Shown in pieces: positions 10,545-22,205 of a DNA stretch of 64,000 nt. A model generated the notes under the pieces. The model had not been told where the DNA came from. It searched no databases and saw only the letters and a program-made list of their open reading frames with translations. The first letter of the stretch is position 1. Each line of letters starts with the position of its first letter. A program made the translations under genes and the position numbers. Source of the stretch: Mucor racemosus (lineage: Eukaryota; Mucoromycota; Mucoromycetes; Mucorales; Mucoraceae); assembly GCA_027405735.1 (NCBI GenBank), contig JAPEHQ010000024.1, positions 62,001 through 126,000 of the forward strand. Direction: 5' to 3'.

Positions 10545-11745
10545 TAACGTTACTAATTTTCAAAATCGAGTTGCCCTACTTTCTCTAATAATCTATCTCA
10601 TGTACTGAGTAAATTTAAGATACATCTTAGATACTGCAAATAGATATGAATTGATCGTATTATGTTAGCTATTCCTGAATTTATTTTATATCTCACGAAA
10701 GACTCAAAAAGGCGTAAAATTCACTGCTTTTTCCTTGAAAACTGGGTCTCATTTTTCATCCCTGATCTACTTTTTGTTTCATTAAATAACACCAAGAAAA
10801 AATTATATGCCAATGTACCTGATATGCTCACCTTTAATTCAAAAATGAGTATCTGAAAATGTCCTATTTTTTACAATTGGTGTTAATTTTTCAGTGCTAA
10901 GGTTTCAGATTTTTTACGCGTATTTCACTGCTAATTGCTAATGGATTGAAAACTTTGAGATTTCATATCTCTAAACAAAATTAAGCTATACTAGCACGTT
11001 CTATTAATAAAACTTACTTCTTTTGAAGTGCTCCATAACATATTTGAATATAAAAAATTTCTGGCCACTTTTATTTTTTTTCATTTTTTTGGCATTTCTA
11101 CAGTAGGTTTCAAAATATTGGTTAAATTGAACAACATTTTTTTTGCATTTATTTCATTAAGCTCGTTAAGCTCTCTCGGACCCAATTTAGAGTTTTCTAA
11201 AATATTGATTTTTCGTGGAGATATCCTCAAAAATGTGCACAAAAAGGTACTTCCATTTCTAGCTTCCATTTTTCCTTGTATACCCTCATCCCAAATTCTG
11301 AAACTGAAAAAAAAATTGACAAAAATCTGGTTTTCTCTACCAAAAATGCAGCTAGAAGTATCCGCAATAGCTCGATCAATAGATAATTTTTTTGCGCATT
11401 TAGGCCATGTATTATATTTTAAATATACTTATAAAACGTAATGTGTATTTTCAAAAAATCTCCAAAATTTCAATTGCATTTTACGCAAAATTTAATGTGA
11501 AATGTTTTTCCGATTTTTGTTTAGATAGATGCAAAATTTAAAACTTTACAAAAACTATTTAATACGCTAGGTCGACTTACTTTGCAGTTCTTGAACATTT
11601 CAACAATTTTGTTTTTTGAATCATTTTTCGTACATTTTTTAAAATAAATTTTGGAACCCCGTTATGATAGGTCTTAAGCTGTGATAAGAACTATTATTTT
11701 GATTTTCTCGACGAAAAATCAATATTTCTTGCTAAAACAAAAAAT
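10545..11745 (+). repeat. R1 repeat, copy 1
   Basis: About 1.2 kb of AT-rich sequence found again at 20970-22205 (same orientation), 43010-43930 (inverted), 44620-45080 (inverted, partial) and 53775-54366 (partial). Shared landmarks are CACTAAATAACACCAAGAAA and CTCGTTAAGCTCTCTCGGA. It has overlapping short open frames on both strands but no domain I can name, and no terminal repeat was located. Confidence 0.7.
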
Positions 11746-12723
11746 GCAGAGTAACAATCAATTAGGCCTATCTTGTTGAATACAGAAATTAAGCCCTTAA
11801 TAATGAGTTTTAATTTTACAATATAATAAACTATTATTCACAACGGCAGTGATTTATCAAAATATGTTTAGGTTAAATAAAATTAGAAATTTAATCAAGT
11901 AAAGAGATATCGTTTATTGGAATGAAATTAATAGGGTTTATATACTATTGGATTTGGGGAATTAATGGTGTGGTAAGGTAGTTTAGATGTTATTTAATAG
12001 TAATGTGTCATGTTAGTATATCATGTTGGAATATCGCACTGGCGTATTATGCTTTTGTACCATGCTTCTATACCATGCTTCTATACCGTGCTTTTAGGAG
12101 CATTGTATAGTTAATATTTAATTAAGGAACTTCCGTGTAATAAGTACTATGATCTTGTAATAGGTTAAGCCTATTAAGAAAGAAGTACAAAAGGTTGACG
12201 TTGTTGGTGTTACTAACTGTAGTTGACTATTACTTTGGTCAATACTTACTATGTATTAAATGTAATTAATATTGGACAAGTAGTATTAAGTAATATATCG
12301 GTTGGGGTTGTGATAATAAGTTTATTTGATTTAAAATTATTAACAAAGGAAAGAAACAGATATTTTCACTAATGTTCAATATCTGATTCAACATTTACAT
12401 ATTTATATGGATTATCTAACTGAAACTAATTCATGCAATTATTGTTGAAACATCATGTAATGTGAATCATCACATTCCGGTTCCGGATCTGTTATTGTTT
12501 ACTTTTTTGGATTTGACATGATCCGGTTTAAAAATGATACATCAGGCAGAAAGCAAAGAAAAAAATTTCATTTTTGTGAATATTGATCCAATTAACCTCT
12601 AATTATACATGATGGTAGATTTAAATATATCCTGCATGAAAATTTATATTTCTACTTTCACAAATCACTGTGAATTGAGAAAACTATGAGCAAATCATAA
12701 TATTTCTTTCCAATAAATCCACC
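11746..12723. other. Intergenic, AT-rich, small tandem repeat
   Basis: No gene. Around 12056-12097 a unit of about 14 bp (CCATGCTTCTATA) is repeated two to three times. The rest is not recognised. Confidence 0.4.
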
Positions 12724-13261
12724 TGTTGTATCGTATATTTTCATGTTTGATAAATAATACTTAAAAAAAGAATATAATTAAAAGAGGATGAGTAATTAAT
12801 CAGTTCTGCAACTGTATAATAAAAACAAGATATTGTTTATTTAGATATAAAAGTATGGCTTTTTATATTGATGTGACATTGAAATCCTGAGATGTAATTT
12901 AAGGCACTATTGAACCATTAGATCTGTTTGATAGTAATCTATGGATTGAAATGGATCAATCATAATTTAAACGTTCTTGCAGAGATTGTGAGTTGCTTTG
13001 TTTCAATGCTGCGCTAAATGTGCTTCTTGGATGTTGATTTGATAGCTACTTAATTAATTAACCGTTGGGATAAAATAATATGGTTCATAATTGAGGTCCA
13101 AGGGTTCTTGGTAATTACTAGATTAAACTTAGTACGCTAGGAGTTTCTTATATCTAATATCAAGACTTTGCGCTTCAATACATGTCGTAATCAATAGAGT
13201 GTAAGACGGATTACTGATACTGTAGAAGGTGATAACATATGGTACTTGGTGGCATAAAACA
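12724..13261 (+). repeat. LTR-E family, putative solo LTR (copy 1)
   Basis: About 535 bp with TG...CA ends, homologous to 18258-19563 (interrupted by an hAT MITE), 54367-54781 (5' truncated) and 60350-60883 (inverted). The inverted copy shows both ends clearly: TGTTGTACTCC and ATATACGACA. No target duplication is visible at this copy, so its outer ends are approximate. Confidence 0.55.
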
Positions 13262-14745
13262 TAATAGTATATAATTCATATTTTGCCAATGGTCACTCTT
13301 CCAAAAAAAAAAGCCGACCAATCTCCAGAAGCGGCCATCTTCTAATGATATTTCTAGGCTTTAAATTTTTAGAAAAAATTACCGGACAGCCCGGACGCGG
13401 TTGTTTAAATATTCCAAGCAGCTATAAGATGCAGGTATCGAAATTTCATACAAAAATTAAGGTTCGACTGTATTGCTGTTAATTATTCAAAGGCTTATTT
13501 TAAGTAAAGCATAAATACAACCTACAACGTTATTAGCCTACTATTAAGGGGTTTAACTTGAAAAGTATAATATGATACAACCGGATTCAAAAAAGTCCAT
13601 AAAATCACAAATTTAAAGGATTAATATATAAAAGCACTACGGCCGACCTGTGCTGTACAAAATGATTTTGTTGTGTCCAGGTAGGCTGCACACTATAGCC
13701 TGATGTAATGATCTATAATTTTGGACTAACAACAAAGTTGGATAATATGCTTATAGATATTATTCTTGCTATTATAAATTGGTGATCACTGGATTAATGA
13801 AGGTTGGTGTTCTTATTTGTAAATTAGATATTTATCAGTGAATAAATAAAAGTAAAGGGAGTGTAACAAAACAGATAAATCTACAAGGGATCATGTAATT
13901 ATTTCCTTGTAGTATTTATATAAGGAATGAGGCAAGGTTTTGCATGAATAAAACTGAAATGTTTGACTCATTACACCTGATGAGTTGTTGCGCTCACTAA
14001 ATAATGGCCAAAAAGATAACAAGATGCACATGGGCACGACAAAAGAAACTGCACACGAGGAGTATAACAAAAAGCCTGTATGTGTAGAGTTATAGATTCT
14101 TCCCGTGTGCATGACATTAATCCTATGCGTGCATAATAGTAGAATTTCCCATAAGCGCATAATTATTCCTATTTGTGCATAACGATAAAATCTTACCATG
14201 AGCATAACGAACTGATTCTATGGGCAAATAAATTGGTTTGTACATGAGCATTGTGCCGTTCTCAGAATTCCATTGCATTTTTTTTACTGGAATGGGTTTT
14301 TAAATTACATTTGCTTTTATTAATATAGATTATTGACAATAATACAACAATTCAATATGTTGTTGATGTAGAGATGTAGAGCAATGCATGCAAGAGCCAA
14401 TATATTTACGATTATTATTATTATTTGTAAATATGTTTATAGCTATAATAATGTTTACAGCAACAACGGTTTTTGCTTGAGCATAAAATTAAATAACACT
14501 TACTGCTTAAATTTATATGCAAGCCAAATTTAAAGCTATAAATTTTACTTAATCACTCATAAAATTTAAACAAATGAGCCTTCTTTAAACTTACTATCTT
14601 GGTATACGATTGTCCGCTGTTGGCAAAAGATTTGTTTTCAAGTATAGCTACGATCAAAACTATGGTTATTAGACAAGTAGACGAGACATTAGGTTATCCT
14701 TTTTTTTTTGTTTCTATATTATTTGAAATTTTATCACTTTATTGC
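13262..14745 (+). repeat. Composite long repeat, segments S2-S4 (copy 1)
   Basis: Homologous in order to 54782-55905. It includes a block with a CACTACGGCCGA motif (about 13635), degenerate GTGCATAA-type repeats (13990-14250) and an AT-rich segment (14280-14745) that also recurs at 38163-38470. It is interrupted by the solo LTR at 13704-13975. No intact gene is present. Confidence 0.7.
13704..13975 (+). mobile_element. Solo LTR, LTR-A family, with 5-bp target duplication
   Basis: 272 bp, begins TGTAATGATC and ends TCATTACA. It is flanked by exact CCTGA on both sides (13699-13703 and 13976-13980). The homologous composite repeat at 55201-55215 has the uninterrupted site. Another copy of the same length lies inverted at 54055-54326. 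The start of the Gypsy 3' LTR at 59020 shares its first ten bases (TGTAATGATC). Confidence 0.88.
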
Positions 14746-15320
14746 ATCCACAGATCTGGGCGCATTTCTTAGTTAAGATTACGACACAGTTTGATACGTT
14801 AAGTTCTACATTGCTGTGTATTATGTTATAAAGCTCAGTTTATACTGTACGTATTGAGGAATGTGGAACTAGTGTGTGTTACCTAGACTTAATTGGATAT
14901 ATTATAAGTAGACTTATTTGAGACTAGTCATATAATTAGAGAATGTGAATATTATAAAAGAAGATGTTTTGATCTTATAATAAAGTTCTTTAGTTTTAGT
15001 GAGCTCTTTCATTTTACAACAGTTTTCCTTTATTTATATTAAATAATTTAGTACATATTTTAGCTTTGAGATTGATATAATCTCCTGGCGTAACGAATAC
15101 AGCAATCAAATAAAAAACAAAATGATACTAGTAGCACATGGTGAGTATATAACATCAAAATAAGTTTGATCAACTATGATTTTAATCCCTTTTGAAATCC
15201 TGACATATACACAGCATCTTGGTCCTGCAATTTATATCCATTAAAATGTTGTGATTTCCACTACACAATGAATGCTCCTTTTATATATCTTGGCCTCGAT
15301 GTACATTGTTGGGTAGCAGT
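14746..15320 (+). repeat. Repeat-rich stretch with a composite-repeat fragment
   Basis: Positions 14746-15110 have no match that I noticed. From 15120 the block starting ATGATACTAGTAGCACATGG recurs at 40125, 59583 and 62257 as part of composite segment S7. Confidence 0.5.
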
Positions 15321-15801
15321 TGATCTATCAGAACTAGGAATTACCGAATTATCAATTTAGAACATCTGTTAAACCATGATGTTCAACATGCAAATCAATC
15401 AAGGCCGTATTTCATGCGTCTATTATCATATTACTATTGAATAATAGAAGCATGATTTCAATATATCCACACAATATCCAAATGCTCATTCTAATTATAT
15501 TATCACTCACATTTAATACACTCATCGAACTAGTATATAAACCCTCTCTATAAGCTCCTGATAAAACGGTACTTTTTCATTTGATTATGTTATATCAGAA
15601 TCTAGATATAGCGCTACAGTAGTTGTATTGTCAGGATATTGTTATTGTTACACCATTGATAGCTATCGTATCACTTGATAATCTCTTCAATACATAATCT
15701 CATCCTCTAAATTGAATAAAACCCACCTTTTACTCTTGTCTAATTCTTATTAGTTTTAGTAAAACAGATTAATTTCATACGATTTACTTTTCGATAAATC
15801 A
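15321..15801 (+). mobile_element. LTR-B family LTR carrying a nested solo LTR
   Basis: Begins TGATCTATCAGAACTAGG and ends GATAAATCA, like the 294-bp solo LTR at 41982-42275. It is lengthened by a nested LTR at 15588-15766. The outer copy shows no target duplication (flanks gcagt and aagac), and the host sequence differs on its two sides, which suggests recombination. Confidence 0.7.
15588..15766 (+). mobile_element. Solo LTR, LTR-C family, with target duplication GATTA
   Basis: 179 bp, TGTTATATCAGAATCTAG...GTAAAACA. It is flanked by exact GATTA at 15583-15587 and 15767-15771, inside an LTR-B copy. A second member is at 37982-38162. Confidence 0.85.
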
Positions 15802-17240
15802 AAGACATTAGATTATTCTTTTGTTTCGTTTCTATATCATTTGAAATTTTATCACTTTTTTGAAGCATTTTATGGGTTTGTAGCCAGTTCTAATTTCTCA
15901 TTGAGTAGATATAAATATCATTGCCTTCGATTTGATCTGGTAATTAAGAAGTACGTACAACAATATAGTAATAAATAATGATGTTTGATGTTAGAATGAG
16001 GTTAAATGAAAATATCAGCCTCGCATATAGACTGCTACCTATATTAGAAATATTAGTCCCTTATGTTAGCGTGCATATTCAGATACAAGAAAAGAATATC
16101 AGCTTGATAGTCTGATATGCCTTATCAAACGGTGAATATATCCTAAGAATATGAGAACAAAAAAAGAGAAACAACGCACGTTGAAAAGAATTTTCAAGGC
16201 TTTACATTACTTAGCACAATTAAAACCCTGTTAAATTGCTCATTTCAGCCAATGCAAAAGCAGCATCACAGCTCATGAATCATAAATTAAGCAAAATACG
16301 CAATATCTGTTATTATAGAAACATACATTTTTTTACCAGAAATCCTGTCTGTCATATCATACATTCATTAAAAAATTGCAAAAGCGAGCGCGTAGAACAA
16401 CACCGTAATTGAGCATAGCAAGACTGAACGGCTGCTAAGTCTCTTATATTATAGTATATCTAAGTTTTAAATAAAAAAGCGTTTTTTTAGAAACTTTTAT
16501 TATATTTAACCATGTACGGTCTGAAAATTCAGAATTTGTAGCGGACATTTTCCGGGCTCATTTTATCCTTACCAACATTCATGATTTTGGTCAAAAAACA
16601 GAAAAATTAAATTTTGGCACCAAAATCAACGTTTAAATATACTACATTGTGAGAGAAAATTGTAGCCATAGCTAATACACATTTTATAAAAGCTTAATAT
16701 TAAATGTTAAGTAATGAAAGTTTATACTTTTGTCCCAAAAACGGTTTTTTGATTAAAGGATTTTCATGTAATATTTTGTAATAAAAATGTTTGTTATTTT
16801 TTATTGAGCAAATAGAGCGCTACACGTTGTATATGTGTATATTTTTTGTTTTTATGATTGGTAATATAATCCACTCTAGATTTGCAAAACCAAAAAAAAA
16901 AAATTAAAAAATGTCAAAATTGATGATCCGGACAAGAATAATTTTCTAAATTAATATTCCGCTTATAAGCCTTGTAAGTCTTAAAAATAAGAGATTTTAT
17001 AATACTTGAGAACTTTTCAAGAATTAATGATGCTGTATCCACTTGATTCAAGCTTATTACTGTGAATCTTTATACATGTTAATATTGCGCGATAGTTTAT
17101 TTGATGATGATATTGTCGGTTTTCGAGGATATTAAACAGCCAATTTTGAAGCCAATTCATATTGAAATGTAATTCTTATAAATAGTCTTTTAAACCAAGA
17201 CCTAGAAGCTCTTGGTTCTTTCTTTTACCATTAGTTTTTC
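15802..17240 (+). repeat. Composite long repeat, segments S5-S6 (copy 1)
   Basis: Homologous to 38380-39750, 56210-57530 and 60884-61900. Landmarks are TTATCAAACGGTGAATATAT and GTGAGAGAAAATTGTAGCCA. It lacks the dynein-derived segment found in the other copies. No coding region is recognised. Confidence 0.7.
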
Positions 17241-17339
17241 TAGTAATAAAGCCTACGTTCTCCATGATAAATGTTACTAGTCTTTATTATTATTCTTTCT
17301 ATAAATAAGATTGTATGTATCCATAAACTCTCAGTTGGT

Positions 17340-17990
17340 AGTGGTATACAAGACAACATCTTGTTTTTCTCTTCTTGGCCACTAGTCACTAAATAGAAAC
17401 AAATACTTTTTAGAAACTAAATAGACTAACATGAGTTTATTAATTTATTTAAATCAAGTCAATACTATACATACTTTAATAATTACCAGTTTTTCTCCAG
17501 GTAGATATCGACTTTAGACCAAAAAAGCCTTGATTATAACGTAGATAATGGAACAAAATGATTAAGCCCTGGATGCTTTTCTTGTTCCAAAAGTATATTA
17601 TAACGTGCCCTGACATTAACAGTTAATAATTAATTTCCAAATAAACAACACGAAAAACATGTACTTGTACCTGCTTCTTGATTTCAGTTTATAAAAAAAT
17701 ATTGGTCTTTTTGTTGTAGTTTTAAACGTAAATAAAAGAGCTGAGGAAAGAGTAAGGAAGAAAAAAGATTTTGTGTGTTACAAACAGGAATTTACAAAAG
17801 CATAAATACTTTTAGTATTGCCAAACAAGCTATTGTTGTTGTTGTTGTTCCCATTTGGTCTCCAACAAAAGAAAAACATGGGCAGAACTCTTTCAAACCC
17901 CAAAATTTCAAATTGATATATCTCGTCAATAAGGCAATTCTGTTGAATCAGAGTAACCCACATCTGCTTTAAACCATTCAAACTATCTTC
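17340..17990 (+). repeat. Repeat shared with 63370-64000
   Basis: About 650 bp match the window's right end closely, for example ACAAGACAACAT, AACATTAACAGTTAATAATT and TATATCTCGTCAATAA. Short frames on both strands have stops in the partner copy, so I do not call a gene. Confidence 0.65.
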
Positions 17991-18164
17991 GTTATTAATT
18001 ATATTATGATTGATATATTTTAATAAATTGACTAAAAAACCTTGATCTCATTGTTCTGCTCATCTGGGCTGCCTGATCTGCACAAACTGTTTTATTCTGC
18101 CCATATGTGCAGATCATTATGCCCACGGGGAGCATAGTTCGGCCGTAGTGTGAGGATAGACGCG

Positions 18165-18257
18165 TGAAATATAACCTTGCTTGATTCGCATGTTGAGCAT
18201 CATGGTTTGACAGATGTTCTAAATTGGTAATTCGGTAATTCCTAATTCTGATAGAAG
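18165..18257 (-). repeat. LTR-B fragment (inverted)
   Basis: The reverse complement of this stretch reads AATTAGGAATTACCGAATTACC...CATGATGCTCAACATGCGAAT, the 5' part of LTR-B. It abuts LTR-E directly. Confidence 0.6.
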
Positions 18258-19563
18258 ATTAATATCGTTTATTTAGATATAAAAGTATGGCCTTTTATTG
18301 TATATTGATTTGACATTGAGATCCTGATATGTAATAATTGAAGGCATTATTGAGCCATTAGATCTGTTTGATAGTAATCTATGGATTGAAATAGATCAAT
18401 CATAATTTAACCGTGCTTGTAGAGCTTATTATGAGTTACGCTAAATATGCTTGGATGTTGATTTGATAGCTATTTAATTAACTACTAACCGCTAGGATAA
18501 AATTATATGGTATCGTGATTGAGGTCCAAGCGTTCTTGTTAACTGCTGCTGGATATACTGTACTTAATACGCTAGGCGTTTCTTATTTATTATATCCAAA
18601 ATCAGGACTTTGCGATTCAATGCATGTTGATGTGAACTACTGGCAGTCTTTCACACATCAAATTGAATTAGTAATAAATAACATGAATCTGGTGTGAGAA
18701 CCAAGATCATGAAATATAGAAACTTAACTATAATTTAAAATCACAAACAACAATTATAGATAATTGTATAACCTGAATTAGTAATTGCTGATCCCTTTTC
18801 CCATCAGCTTTAAAACCAAGATGATCAAATTACTGCATTAGTAATTTGAATTAGACATTTAATATAAATACCACAACAACGATCCATCGAGTAGATGAAT
18901 CGTTGCTTTACTTTATACCTTTAATAAACTTAGAAGAGTTATAATTGTATTTCCTATCGCTTTTTTTATAATTACGTTTTTGTAGCACATGTCGTAGTCA
19001 ATAGATTGCAATAAGTAAGTATAAAAGACGAGCCGAGCCTAGGACGAGGTTGACCAAAGCTCGCCACAACGAGCCGAGCTTTGTATCACTCGAGCTCGAG
19101 CCGAGCTTTAATAAAAGCTCGTTTGACAAAGACGAGTTTTTGACTTTTTTTTAAAAACCTCGTTTGAGAAAGACGAGCTTTTGACTTCTTTTCAAAAAGT
19201 TCAAATTTAAATAATAATTAGTAAATGCTATGACATTATTACTTTAGATAATTGTCAATTGACATTCATAAGTTTGCTTTACTTTAGATATTTGTCACTG
19301 GAAAGGTAAAATAAAGCTCGCATTGAGATGATGAGTTTTAGTCGCTGCATAAAAAAGCTCGTTTGGGGTAAACGAGCTCTAGTCACGCGCAAAAAAAAGC
19401 TCGTCGAGGTTGAACGAGCTTTTTTGTAAGCTCGTCTAACTTTAACGAGCCTTGAGAAAAGCTCGGCTGCATAAAAAAGGCTCGGCTCGTTTAATATCAC
19501 TAGCAATAAGTTGTATTTATACTACAGAAGATGATAAAGCATGGCGTTTGGTGGCATACAACA
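18258..19563 (+). repeat. LTR-E copy interrupted by an hAT-type MITE
   Basis: LTR-E sequence runs from TTTAGATATAAAAGTATGGCC to GGTGGCATACAACA. It is split by the 487-bp element at 19016-19502. Its 5' end is replaced by an LTR-B fragment. Confidence 0.65.
19016..19502. mobile_element. Non-autonomous hAT-type element (MITE) with 8-bp target duplication
   Basis: 487 bp flanked by GCAATAAG on both sides (19008-19015 and 19503-19510). The terminal inverted repeats of about 24 bp match at 18 positions, with the inner 12 (ACGAGCCGAGCC) identical. The element is packed with AGCTCG/ACGAGC/GAGCCGAG motifs in both orientations, as expected for subterminal transposase-binding repeats. There is no open reading frame for a transposase. 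The empty site is seen in LTR-E copies at about 13190, 54715 and 60405. An 8-bp duplication is the hallmark of hAT elements. Confidence 0.85.
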
Positions 19564-20969
19564 ACATGCATAATGATAAATAATAAATTGACGGAAACTA
19601 CATACCTTTGGGCATTATGTCCAAGTTTTTTCATACAAAGTGTCTCTTGAGTGAAGAGTGATATGATATGTCTTAAATAATACTGTTTATGCAGTAATAA
19701 TTACCCTGAAGTCCTTTTTTAAGCATAAGTTAAAGTTGGTGATAGACCAATTTCTAACAGATAATAATGACTGAAGCAGAAACTGGTAGATATCCAAATA
19801 TGATTAAGGATGTTATTCGTTGAGCTCTTTTCAAGTCTTTCTGAAAAATGACTAAATACATTCCATTATGTATGCCTCTATGTTACAATTAGTAATACTC
19901 TATTTGTTGCTACTTACTGGATGAAAACCAAAATCAAAATATACGGACAGTAGTAGACTTACAATACAATTTACATTATTAAATTATTGCGTACAAAATG
20001 TGTTTACTTTTGTAGAATCTCTTGTGCTTGTAAAATAAGATATTCATTAAAAAATGAATACCCAACAAAATAGTACTAAAAAACTGGAGTACAGAAAAGA
20101 AGATAACGGTTGGTAGTATTTTGAAAGCTGCCCGTAGAAAGGTCAAACGAAAAGAAAAGGTAAGGGGGTGATTAGCTGCGCTTCTAACCCGGCAAGCGCA
20201 AGTTCCGAAGAAAATCCACTTACACGAGTTTCGAACCTACAACCTCTCCGTTTGAACTAGCTGTAAAGCGCACAAGTCTAGCAACTAGGACAAACGTCCC
20301 CTCTATGTTTGTTTTTTTAATTGCCGTCCTTCTACTTGTCTATTATTTTGTTTTTTCTCGATTTTTGTAATATTGAATAATTTGACCATATCTTTTTTTT
20401 CTTTTGGGTATATTACTGCTATTTTTGGGTGTCAGCTGCAATCTGTTGTTCTACAAAAAAATCTTAATTTCTGATTAAGATATAAAGAAAAAACTGTTAT
20501 TTTTGTCCTATATCACGTAATTATGCTAGGTACAATAATGCAAAAGCTAAATTTATTTCAATAGAAAATATAACTGAAGTTTCCAGTGAGCATGTAATCA
20601 GTAAATACAAAACTGCGCTACGTATATATACAAAAATTTAATAGTAGATAAAACGTGTATTATACAATATAGTAACAAAATTTTTATAATTTATAAAAGT
20701 TATGGTCCTCAATATTGAAAATACCAGATTTCGTCCGATCTCCACAGGAAAACAATATCTGTTAATACAGTATATATAATAAAAAATAATTTTTAGATTT
20801 TTTCCACATAGAAGCTAAACAATCACATTCTATGAAATTTATGAAATAATTTTTCTTACTAAGTAATCAATAAAAAAATTACAATTTATTTTGTTTGTTT
20901 TGTCCTTCACGATCTATTTTGACTTGCTGTAATACACGAAAAAACTACACTCAATAAGTTAAAATAAAT
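19564..20969. other. Intergenic, AT-rich; contains tRNA-like boxes
   Basis: No protein gene is seen. On the minus strand, positions 20227-20290 hold a sequence resembling RNA polymerase III A and B boxes, described in a finding. The rest is AT-rich and unrecognised. Confidence 0.4.
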
Positions 20970-22205
20970 TTTAATATTAAATTTGAATTTTCAAAGGAAA
21001 ATTTCATAGTTTCAATCTTCAAAATCGGAGTATGCCTTCTTTCTATAACTAACCTCATAATAAACATTTTTTAGCAAATACATCAGAGACCACAAAATAG
21101 ATATAAATTAGTTGCATTATGTTAGTTATTCCTAAATTCATTTTATATCTCATGAAGGGCTCAAAAACGCGTAAAATTCACTGCTTTTACCTTGAAAACT
21201 GGCTCTCATTTTTCATCCCTGTTCTATTTTTTGTTTTCACTAAATAACACCAAGAAAAAATTATATGCCAATGTACCTGAGATGTTCACCTTTAATCCAA
21301 AAATAAGTATCCGGAAATATCCTACTTTTTACAATTGGTATTAATTTTTCAGTGCTAATGTTTTAGATTTTTTACGCGTATTTCACTGCTAATGGATTAA
21401 AAACTTTGAGGCTTCATATCTCTACAACAAATTAAGCTATACTAACACTTTTTAATAATAAAACTTACTTGTTGTGAAGTGCTATATAACATATTTCAGT
21501 ATAAAAAAATTCTGAGCACTTTTATTTTTTTTTGCATTTTTTTGACATTTCTATAGTAGGTTTCAAAATATTGGCTAAATTGAGCAACATTTTTTTTTGC
21601 AATCATGTCATTAAGCTCGTTAAGCTCTCTCGGATCCAATTTAGAGTTTTCTAAAATATTGATTTTTCGTGGAGATATCCTCAAAAATGTGTACAAAAGG
21701 GCACCTCCATTTCTAGCTTCCATTTTTCCTTGTATACCCTCATCCCAAATTCTGAATCTGAAAAAATTTGGACAAAAATCTTGTTTTCTCTAGAAAAAAT
21801 GTAGCTACAAGGTTCCGCTATAGCTCGCTTGATAGATCCTGTTTTTGCGCATCATTGCAATTAGTTAGATTTTAAATATGCTTATAAAAAGTGATGTGTA
21901 TCTTCAAAAAACCTCCAAAATTTCAATTGCATTTTACGCAAAATTTAATGTAAAATGTTTTTTTGATTTTTATTTAGATGGATGCAGAATCCAAAACTGT
22001 ACAAAAACTATCTAATACGCTAGGTTGACTTACTTTGCAGCTCATGAGCCATTAAACAATTTTGGTTTTTTGAATCATTTTTCATTGATTTTAACAAATA
22101 AATTTTGGAGCCCCGTTGTATTAGATTTTAAGCTGTGATAAGAACTATTATTTTGGTTATCTCGATGAAAAATCAATGTTTTTTGCTAAAACAAAAAGAA
22201 CGCAG
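20970..22205 (+). repeat. R1 repeat, copy 2
   Basis: Collinear with 10545-11745 over about 1.2 kb with roughly 85-90% visual identity and small indels. It carries the same frame remnants on both strands. Confidence 0.7.

Noticed and set aside
11028..11441. 137-aa plus-strand frame in R1 and the overlapping minus-strand frames there and at 21496-21723
   Set aside because: Both strands are open by AT-rich composition; the frames are not kept across all R1 copies and have no recognisable domain.
13262..13500. Tc1/pogo-like terminus (inverse of GGTTCGACTGTA) at about 13470 and 54975
   Set aside because: Only one end resembles a pogo-type terminal repeat; no matching opposite end or TA duplication was found.
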